This document shows positions 1 through 7,160 of a DNA stretch of 17,567 nucleotides, piece by piece; position 1 is the stretch's first letter, and each line of letters opens with the position of its first letter. Source of the DNA: Amoebophrya sp. AT5.2 (taxonomy: Eukaryota > Sar > Dinophyceae > Syndiniales > Amoebophryaceae). Made by a program: the position numbers and the translations under genes. The notes beneath the pieces are model-generated. The model searched no databases. It had not been told where the DNA came from and saw only the letters and a list, made by a program, of their open reading frames with translations. The DNA lies in assembly GCA_005223375.1 (NCBI GenBank), contig RXOD01004872.1:1-17567 (forward strand). Direction: 5' to 3'.

Positions 1-60
1 CGCCGGCGTTCTCGAAGTTTCCCGAAAGGAAGCGCCTGGGCGATGGGTTTGCTGCGCCTT

Positions 61-310
61 GAATTCTGTCCACTTGTCCGAAAAGAAGCCGTCTGCGTCG
101 CTGTCTTGTGCCCCTGAATTCTGTCCATTTGTCCGAAGAGAAGCCGTCTGCGTTGTTGTGATTCCCCCTCGATTTCAGTCAATTTGTCCGAAAAGAAGCC
201 GTCTGCGTCGTTGTGATTCCCCCTCGATTTCTGTCAATTTGTCCGAAAAGAAGCCGTCTGCGTCGTTGTGATTCCCCCTCGAATTTGGGCAATTTGTCCA
301 AAAAGAAGCC
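61..310. repeat. 55-bp minisatellite, four full copies plus a partial fifth
   Basis: Four head-to-tail units start at 61, 116, 171 and 226, and a fifth fades out after about 281-310. Each unit is 55 bp. It holds the core TTGTCCGAAAAGAAGCCGTC followed by TGCGTCGTTGTGATTCCCCC. The middle copies at 171 and 226 differ at about one position, while the outer ones are more diverged. Decayed forms of the core lie on both sides, near 20-45 (CCCGAAAGGAAGCGCC) and near 372-410 (two GTCCAAAAAA-type cores). Since 55 is not a multiple of three, a reading frame would shift at every copy, so this is not a coding repeat. It is probably an intergenic minisatellite; function unknown. Confidence 0.9.
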
Positions 311-410
311 GCCACTGCGTTCGGCAAAATTTCCGGAATCCCCATGAGGTTACAGCTTTTCGCTATCGAGTCCGTCCAAAAAAGAGCCAAAACCGTCCAA
401 AAAAAAGCCG

Positions 411-1080
411 CATCCGATTAAAAAGCTGAGTATGAAGCTGCCGAAGCCTTCTCCTACGTACAGAGACATAAAAAGACTGCGAGGGACTTGAAAAAAAAAC
501 GCAACCGCTGGTGCTATGTATAGTGGTGCGATGAGTCATCGTCGTGTCATATGGCTTTCATCTTATTCTACTTTTTGTAAAGGAGCTGCGGAGCGGCCTT
601 GTGCACGATCCTCGTATCTGCCAACGAAACACCGTGGTGGAACGTACGCACGCGCAGCGAGAGCTCCGCAAGCGAATATCATGCTGACGAACTACGACGA
701 GCAGGAGGACAAATTTTCCCTCCCAGTACCACCCCTCCGCCTCCCCCTCAGAACATCAATACGAATACGAATCAATAGGAATACTTAGTTAGATACTTCC
801 ACCCCCCAACATCAAGGCACAATCATAGATGCTGCAATACACATCTTTAACAACTTCATCCGAAGGATCCTTCGACGCCGACGCGTAGGTACGCGTTGAT
901 TTTCAACAATCGCAGCCCCCACACCCCAGGGATTTTGTAGTTTTCATTCAATTCTCCTGGTTGAAAAAAGCAGCGGAAAAAAGGATTAATATATACAGCG
1001 ATCTCACGTCGTCGGAATCGACCGCATTGACTCTCGGGCATCTTCAAGGTGAACGCAATCACATCCCAACCGACTTGGAC
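411..1080. other. No convincing gene (spacer)
   Basis: This 670-nt stretch follows the minisatellite and lies downstream of the minus-strand gene ending at 1081. Short open frames exist at 516-788 on the plus strand and 856-1062 on the minus strand, but they have low-complexity, Arg- and Ser-heavy composition and no domain-like pattern. I see A-rich runs near 491-500 and 966-985 and nothing else I can name. Part of it is presumably the 3' untranslated region of the 1081-1314 gene. Confidence 0.5.
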
Positions 1081-1314
1081 TTACTTCATCATTTGGGAAT
1101 CCGCGGCGGACTGCGCGATTTTCGCGACCTGGGAGAGGCGGCCGAACTTTTTGTTGTCGATCTGGGCCAGTTTGGCGAGGAGCGGCCGAATTTTGAGCAG
1201 CCGCTCTTCCTCCTCGAGCGCGTCTTTCGGGAGCCCGCTGGTACCGGTTCCCGTCCCGGCCTGCAGCAGACTCACCTTCGTCGATCCGCGATTCTTCGTC
1301 GCACCCCCAACCAT
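1081..1314 (-). CDS. Small helical protein, 77 aa, unknown function
   Basis: Reading from the ATG at 1314 gives 77 residues ending in QMMK and a TAA at 1081. The N-terminal third is Gly/Thr-rich (GTGTGTSG). The rest is a charged amphipathic helix region, with EEEERLLKIRPLLAKLAQID as its core. That core resembles repeat units in the 157-aa protein encoded just upstream at 1551-2024: both have a Leu-x-x-Leu-x-x-Ile-Asp pattern. Directly before the ATG the frame is open through CTG AAG GCC GTG, and a plausible splice acceptor (AACTACATCTGCAG) sits at about 1327-1340. The ATG may therefore be internal, with a missing first exon in 1341-1550. I could not choose such an exon. No known family recognised. 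Confidence 0.5.
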   Translation of the reverse strand: MVGGATKNRGSTKVSLLQAGTGTGTSGLPKDALEEEERLLKIRPLLAKLAQIDNKKFGRLSQVAKIAQSAADSQMMK

Positions 1315-1550
1315 CACGGCCTTCAGCTGCAGATGTAGTTGTCAGTTGCTATATATCGATTGCGAAAAAAAAAATGAAAATCATCGGTTATTACGATAGC
1401 GCTAGAAGGAGAAACTTTCTAATTTTATTATGTAGACCACGTTCTTTCCCTTGCATATTTGATTTCCGTTTCACCTCCGCCTGCACCTCCTCCACGCAAT
1501 AGAAGAAATAGAAATTTTGACTCATTGTCATTTAATAGTTGACATCAGTG

Positions 1551-2024
1551 TTATACGAGTGCTCCGATCATGTCCGCCGTTTTTGGATCCACTTTCGACA
1601 GGCGTCCCATCAAGTGGTTCAGGTGCTCCTCGGATTCCACGTTCGGCAATTGGAGCAAGATTGCCTCGCTCTCCACCTCATTCATCAAGTGCTTCAGACT
1701 TTCCGCCCCCTTCGGTGTGACGTGTTTCAGCAGCGCGTTCACGTGCTTCACAGTCTGTGTATCCATCTTAGTTTTACCCCCAGAAAGCGCTGCGTCGTCT
1801 TCCAAGTGAAGAGAAACCGCATTCGTCGCGCTCTTGCTTTGCTCGAACCTGCTCAGGGCGGCATCCAGCGACTCGAACACGTGGGGATCGATCCGGTGCA
1901 GCTTCTCGAGGAATTGTTTGCTCACAGGGGGGTCGGTGGGAGCAGATACCGCGAGAGCAGCACGTGCACGCACTGTAGCGGTAGCCCCCACCCCGAAAAG
2001 AAGAACCGACCGGAAAGCAACCAT
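1551..2024 (-). CDS. 157-aa protein with signal-like N-terminus and Leu-rich helical repeats
   Basis: This is a single uninterrupted frame from ATG at 2024 to TAA at 1551. Residues 1-27 look like a secretory or membrane-targeting segment: a basic Arg5, a hydrophobic VLLFGVGATA stretch, then small residues before APTDPP. The remainder is helical and contains three related units near residues 37-63, 93-119 and 134-157. Each follows the pattern Leu-x-x-Leu-x-x-(Ile/Val)-x-Pro-then about 5-Leu: for example FLEKLHRIDPHVFESL, ALLKHVTPKGAESL and HLMGRLSKVDPKTADM. The neighbouring 77-aa protein at 1081-1314 has one similar unit, so the two may be diverged duplicates. Function unknown; a secreted or ER-targeted protein is an inference from the N-terminus. 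A pair of 19-bp direct repeats lies immediately upstream of the start. Confidence 0.65.
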   Translation of the reverse strand: MVAFRSVLLFGVGATATVRARAALAVSAPTDPPVSKQFLEKLHRIDPHVFESLDAALSRFEQSKSATNAVSLHLEDDAALSGGKTKMDTQTVKHVNALLKHVTPKGAESLKHLMNEVESEAILLQLPNVESEEHLNHLMGRLSKVDPKTADMIGALV

Positions 2025-2027
2025 TTT

Positions 2028-2092
2028 GTACTAGTACGTACTAGTTCGCTTTCGGATTCGGACTTTTACAGGAGTACTAGTTCGCTTTCGGA
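2028..2092. repeat. Two 19-bp direct repeats upstream of the 157-aa gene
   Basis: The sequence GTACTAGTTCGCTTTCGGA occurs identically at 2038-2056 and 2074-2092, 36 bp apart. The ten-base palindrome GTACTAGTAC at 2028-2037 abuts the first copy. All lie within 70 bp upstream of the minus-strand start codon at 2024, so they fall in its promoter or 5' leader. They could be regulatory sites or a local duplication; nothing in the sequence decides. Confidence 0.7.
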
Positions 2093-2244
2093 CCTCTCGA
2101 GTCCGTTTCCGACGCGTCTCGAGGCCGCGTCACAAGTGGGTGTCGCTGAGGTCGAGCATATCGCTATCGATCAATAAGTTACTTTTATTCACGCCTTTAT
2201 TTTTTTTAAACATGAAAGAAAGCGTACATCAACGAAGCCGAAAG

Positions 2245-2457
2245 TTAGTGGATCATCTTCATCACCGCTCCGCTCTCGCTCATGGACCGCAGAGCCTTCA
2301 CTAAGTACAGCCTACGAGTCTTCTGGCACCGCGATATGTTTGGCTTGCGGCTCTTGAAATGAGCCGTATGGTCAGTCTTCCTGATCCTGCTGTTCAGGCG
2401 AAAAAGATTTTTTCGGCTGAAACAGGTGGCCTTCCAGTTGTATCTATACATCTGCAT
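2245..2457 (-). CDS. Small highly basic protein, possibly bL28-like ribosomal protein
   Basis: The frame runs to TAA at 2245, with ATG codons at 2457 and 2451 as candidate starts (70 or 68 residues). It is very rich in Arg and Lys. The stretch HFKSRKPNISRCQKTRRLYL followed by VKALRSMSESG recalls the bL28 layout: a His-x-x-Lys-(Ser/Thr)-Lys/Arg cluster, a Gln-Lys-x-Arg-Leu-(Phe/Tyr) motif and an Ala-Leu-Arg-x-Met/Ile helix before a Gly. That would suggest an organellar ribosome subunit, but the match is from memory of the family pattern and weak. A CATGCAG just before the second ATG could instead be a splice acceptor, with an earlier exon lying between here and the SAM50 stop at 2645. The 3' side (2185-2210) is T-rich. 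Confidence 0.4.
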   Translation of the reverse strand: MQMYRYNWKATCFSRKNLFRLNSRIRKTDHTAHFKSRKPNISRCQKTRRLYLVKALRSMSESGAVMKMIH

Positions 2458-2644
2458 GAGAATCAATGTCGTTGGTTCCTCTTCATGATTAAATTCGCTC
2501 GTTTAGCTTTAGTTCTGCTCAGCGCGCGTGCGACGGAAGTACCAGGATGCTCAGTCATCCGCATCCTTGCTGAGAAAGCCGTGTTCCGTTGTGGGCCAAC
2601 ATGGTGCGGAGGTGGCTGCTCAACTTTTCGGTATTTCAGTTTCA

Positions 2645-5600
2645 TCATCCCTGGAACCTTAGTCCGAACTGGAAGTTTTCCCGGACGTCCGTTGACTGGA
2701 ACCGCAGCGGTAGGCAGCCGCTTACCTGGAACTCGCACCCTGGGAAGAACGGGAACCCGAACCCGAAGCCAGCGCTCGTCCGCCAGCTCTCCGGCTTCGT
2801 CAGCGTTTCCTCTACTCCCTGCCCCAGCGAGGCCGCCTGCGCGAACACGAAGAGCCGACCGACCTGGCCCTCGCGGAGGGGCACGTCCCGGGCGAGGGAA
2901 ACCGCGACATTCCCGTACGTGTCGCCACCGAGGTAGTCGTAGCTCGTGCTCGCGCCGCCACTGCCGTCCTCGCTGCGCCGCGCGTCGCAAGGCCCGAATC
3001 GCCGAAAGCCGAAGCCTGTGGTGAACATGATGCGATTGAAACTACATGACAAGCCATAGTATTGGTTGCCGCCGACACGGCCCCGTACGAGAATACGGGG
3101 GCGATGGGGAATCGTCGGAGACTTGACCGAAGTCCGGACCAACCGAGGAACCCACCCACACGACAACCGACGGACAGTAGCACAGGGCGGTGGAGTTGCT
3201 GACGAAGCTAGGGCCAGACACTCTTTGCACCATTGAAAGAGCTGCCAGAGCTGGCACACCAAGCACCGACCACCCCAACCACAGCAAGGGACGACGGTCG
3301 CCCGTTTTCCAATCCTGAGCCGTCAAAGCAATCCACACATTCCTATCCTGCGAGTCGGAGACTCTTTTCTTTATCTTTTTCAACCAAGTGAAAGTGGCGG
3401 GGCAAGGCGCGTCGTAGCTTGCCGAGTCCGGTAGACGGGAGGCGCCGAATGAAAGGTACCGGCAGTCATGAAGAGAGACTACCCGAGCCCAAGGCCCTTG
3501 ATGCCAACGAACCAGTATGTGACCGGCCCGATCCAGAGAGAAGCCCACTCTTCGTCTTTCCCTTATCACGAATGGCCCGTTAAATGAGAAGATTCTCACT
3601 TCACTAGTAATAGCATGTGAATGACTATGACTTCTAGTAAAATCACAATGGATGGATGGATGACACTCAATCACAATCAATGACATCACAGACATAGATT
3701 GCACAAGTTTCAGTTTCACTTTACTTTTGAGAGTCAGCGGTCGTTTTGCAATTGCAATAAATTGTGCAGAGAGTCGTGGGTAGAAAGGATTGACTTCGCG
3801 CCAGATGAGCTCGTCAAGAGCGGCAGACTGGACAAGACCTAGACCTCCTTCAAAACGGGTCAGAAAATCAATCTGAAACAAATCAATCAATGGGCAAAAA
3901 ACTGCAGAAGTACGCTTACCTTTCGCTATCGTGTTTACGAATCCGTTCGCGCCGCCGAGGAAGAATTTGTCTTGGATGCACAGCGGCTTGTTGTCCAGCG
4001 AGACTGCTCGTCCACATGCAGCCATTGCGGAGAAGTGCCACAGTCCGCTGTCGAACGGATTGACAAACGACCACGTCTTGCTCAAGCACGCGTCCCCCTT
4101 TGCGAGGCTTACGTCCCCCATCCCGCCGGCTACTTCGGCTGAATATTTCCCGAAGAAGCCGTAGGGGTTCCGGTGGGAAAACGTGTACCGGGCGCCAGTT
4201 TTCACAGACCGCAGCCGAGACATCTGCATTGCGGACGAGGCCTGCAAGGTTTTCGTGTTATTTTGAGAGTTGTACTAGAAAAATCTTCCCTGGAGCGGGA
4301 CTTCGACGACAGTCATGGGACCATTGAAATTGCGAAGAAGCTGCTGCGCGAAACCAAAAGAATCAGAATGTTGATCGCACCTGTCCCATCGCCAGCACGA
4401 CGTCTCGCAAGTTGAACATTTCAAGCGTGACCGCGTGCGGTCCGAGTCCGAAGTTCACGTTGACGGACTTTGACATTTCGTCGTAGCTTGAGTATGGCTT
4501 CAGGTCGTTTACGGAGGAATTCAAATCCAGCGATGCCTGCAGGTTGCGGATGCCCATAAACCGCTTGCTGAACAAGGACGCCTGCGTCTCGTAACCTTCC
4601 AGGATTTTCCTGTCGTGTCCAGATCTGGATATACGAGCGACATTGACAATCTAAATCTATCACATGATCTTCATAATGAACCAGCGATACCACGTCGGAG
4701 ACTTCGCTGTGCACTTGACGGAGTTGCAGGTTCCGTTTATGCAGGGCACATCGAAGTTGAACTCTGCGGTGGTTTGCCCCTTGCCATTCACATTCGCCCC
4801 AAATGTATAGTGCGGCTTTATCGGCCGCACGTGGAATATCACGTCCACGTCGTTATCACCTGAGTGTGGTTGTGCTTGTGGTTTTGTTTTTTCTGCGACC
4901 GAAAGAGAATGCGGCGGGGGCCAATGCACCTGTAATGGCGCTTCTATGCTCAAACTCGACACTGACTGAGGAACCTAAAGACCAGAGAGGAAACCGATGG
5001 GAAAATGCATTATCTATTTATACCTTCGCCTTTGTCTATGACTGTGGTTGCTTCTTTGAATATTCCGAGCGAATTCAAGTAGCCTTGCACTTTCTCCACT
5101 TTCTCGTGTATCTCTGCCATGTTTGCAGATGCGCTCAGCTTTACCTGTCGTGGTTCAGTACGAGTAGCTTTGATGTCGTGGCAGTACCAGTACCTATAAC
5201 CCTTACCTGTCGTGGTTTAGGAAGAGAAGCGAGACGAAGCAGGCCGAAAAATTGCTGCAGGAAGCATGTAGTTGGCAGGGGGAGCTGTTGATGTTGCGGA
5301 AGCAGAGACCGGGAGTCGACGTGAACAGTCGCTTCTCTCCCAGACCCGACGTGTTTCATGCAGCATTTCTTCGGCCTGCTTCGTTTCTGCTTCGTCTCTG
5401 CAGATGCGTTCAGCTTCTCTCCCTGCTGATTCCGCTCAGATTTACCGATCACCGACGGCGTTTGTGCTTGATCTTGAAGATGAAACGCAGGATGAAGCTG
5501 CTAGTACTTAACATTTCACCACCTCTGCGACATCATTTCCGGTTGAAAGATCTCGAGAAAGACGGACGTCGAGCACAAACAGTAAAGAGTACGTGGCTGC

Positions 5601-5829
5601 ATTCGTCGTAGACGATTTGCGGGTCGACTTTGTACTTTTTGTTTGCCACCCCGTCATCAACCAGAATCCGGATGGTGTCTGGCCTCGTCCGGAAGAAGTC
5701 GGTAGGCAGCTCGGCGGTATCGGTGTGATCCCGCATGTCACGGGCGGACTTACCGTGCTTGTAAAAGGTGGAAGACATGCTTGGTGTCGCCGATCCCTCC
5801 GGCGTACTCGTAGAGAATTCCTCGGCCAT
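2645..5829 (-). CDS. SAM50: SAM50/Tob55 mitochondrial outer-membrane beta-barrel assembly protein (six exons)
   Basis: Exons on the minus strand are 5829-5593, 5144-5024, 4859-4691, 4609-4381, 4241-3920 and 3015-2645. All introns are GT–AG, all phases close, and the total is 1449 nt (482 aa), the usual size for Sam50. SAM50 is the core of the complex that inserts beta-barrel proteins into the mitochondrial outer membrane. Residues about 45-130 form a single POTRA domain, with the characteristic YLNSLGIFKEATTVIDKG at about 100-117. The rest is an Omp85-type barrel. Its signature is DKFFLGG at about 343-349, followed by GFGFRRFGP, a YLGGDTYGN strand, and a C-terminal strand ending FQFGLRFQG. 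One POTRA domain argues for Sam50 rather than the plastid relative Toc75, which has three. The barrel N-terminal half is diverged. The ATG at 5829 lies in a GGCCATGGC setting (plus-strand view) and is the first Met of the exon frame that fits; no targeting sequence is expected. Introns are 448, 164, 81, 139 and 904 nt. Confidence 0.9.
3016..3919 (-). other. Last SAM50 intron, 904 nt, unusually open in frame
   Basis: The donor is AAAG|GTAAGC at 3919 and the acceptor is CACCACAG|G at 3016. The splice restores the barrel signature, with FFLGG followed about 11 residues later by GFGFRRFGP, as expected for Sam50. This is several times longer than most introns here. Read in the exon frame it has no stop codon until 3042-3044, only about 26 nt before the acceptor. 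It holds a short GGAT repeat at about 3649-3662 (plus strand). Confidence 0.8.
5145..5592 (-). other. First SAM50 intron, 448 nt, with long inverted repeat and duplicated acceptor
   Basis: The donor is CAC|GTACTC at 5592 and the acceptor is CACGACAG|GTAAAG at 5145. Inside lies an imperfect inverted repeat: 5234-5259 pairs with 5359-5384 (24 of 26 bases), separated by 99 nt, so the intron RNA could fold into a large hairpin. The acceptor region TTACCTGTCGTGGTTCAG (plus-strand view, 5141-5158) is repeated at 5203-5220 with one change. The sequence GCAGATGCGCTCAGCT at 5125-5140, which belongs to exon 2, is repeated at 5400-5415 inside the intron, also with one change. Confidence 0.75.
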
Positions 5830-7160
5830 GGCGGGCGGGCGTGGACTCACTTCTACTTGATAAACATGAAGATCGATTTGGATTTCGATACAACCACGAC
5901 TAGAATCTACCAGGTGAGAGAGGCGCTGACGAGTACGCAACCAATTATAGAAACAAGCAGTGCGGTGTTAGTGTAAGTGTTTGTGTTGAGAACTGCGTTT
6001 AGCAACATAGGGAGTGCTGGCCGTGGCGCTGGGGAAAGAATTTACTCCGACCGACGAGTGAATAGATACGGAAGATAGAGATACGCCATAAAAAGGCGAC
6101 CGCGACATAGATAGAACTTACGGATTGACTGAGTAGACGGAGGGGGAGGAGGTGGGCCTGGAACAACAATCGTCGATGAGAAACGGTTCACAGGGAATAC
6201 ATTGCCAGGCGTATTGTGAGTATGAAGACGCGGCGTTGCACGAACAAATTCAATGAGTTCCTTCCTTGGTGAACAGTCACATTAGATCGATTGCAACAGG
6301 ACGGACAGAATGTTGACTCAGATCGATTTGAACATCGTTGTCTCGCCTCCCGCCGGCCAGCTAAAACAACACTTGCGCGTACGAAGGCGCTGAGTGAGAA
6401 ACGTGGGCTGAAGTCGTAAATTGCTCGACACGGTCGCGTTGCAGCACCGACGCCAGTGCGAGTGCCAGCCCGCCTACGTATTTCTTGATGCGAGAGCGTT
6501 AAATAGCGCCATAATCAAACAGAAACAGTCGCGTGGGAGCCCGTCGCCATCAACACATGGAACGGCCCTTGTTCTAACAAAAGACTGCGAGCGGCCCCCG
6601 AAGGAACCCACGTCTAGTTCTAGCAGTAGCACATGCACATGCACAAAAACTAAAACTAGCAGCTGCACCCAGAGCCAGTAGACCCAGCACTTCAATAAAG
6701 TCATGCGGATGCGATGCGGTATCGGTATTGATTCCAATAGATGACGTTCAAGTTCATGTTAACGATAGAGCTGCTGCGGATGCGGAACAACTAGTACTAG
6801 CAGCTCTACTTCTTCGTGGATGAGTCCTATTCAGGCTGAAGTAGTCGGCTTTATTGTGCTACACAGTGTAGGTGGCACTACACGAAAGGACCGCATCAGA
6901 AAAGAAATAGAAAATCGATTACGTGAAACAAGTAGAAGTAAACTACAAGGCGTCTGCTCCACCAAGCTTCAGGCTGTCTGACTTCGATATCGACCCTGTT
7001 GCTTGCCGCGGGCCTGCTGTTGATTCTTGCGCTTTTAACTTTTATTCATTGATTGCGTCAGAAATGAAAAAACCAGATGAATATCGCCGCCTGTTCCTGT
7101 TCTTGTCTAACCTCCTATGTGTGCCAGTACCTATGTCATACACGATCGCGAGTCGCTTGC
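5830..7160. other. Long spacer without a convincing gene
   Basis: This 1.3-kb stretch lies between the SAM50 start (5829) and the stop of the CRAL-TRIO gene (7161), so it holds the 5' leader and promoter of the former and the 3' untranslated region of the latter. Frames at 6421-6681 (plus) and 6474-6737 (minus) cross a low-complexity stretch around 6610-6670 (CTAG-, ACATGCAC- and AAACTA-type repeats). Their hydrophobic or Ser/Thr-rich translations look like products of that composition. A 10-mer ACTAGCAGCT occurs at 6655-6664 and 6796-6805. Confidence 0.6.

Noticed and set aside
1..310. CRISPR-like array
   Set aside because: The 55-bp units are directly tandem with no unique spacers and lie in a eukaryotic context, so this is a minisatellite.
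516..788. Plus-strand frame of 90 codons
   Set aside because: No domain-like features, mixed Arg/Ser/Pro composition, and no plausible splice partners.
2021..2030. CCATTTTG resembling the core of the dinoflagellate spliced leader
   Set aside because: Only eight bases match, it overlaps the start codon of a minus-strand gene, and the orientation is wrong for a leader on that gene.
2463..2990. Minus-strand open frame of 175 codons overlapping the last SAM50 exon
   Set aside because: It is in another frame from the barrel-coding exon and is Arg/Pro-rich, which is typical of a frame-shifted reading of GC-rich DNA.
6474..6737. Hydrophobic minus-strand frame that looks like a membrane segment
   Set aside because: The hydrophobic run comes from a CACATGCAC/AAACTA low-complexity stretch, and no exon structure or conservation pattern supports it.
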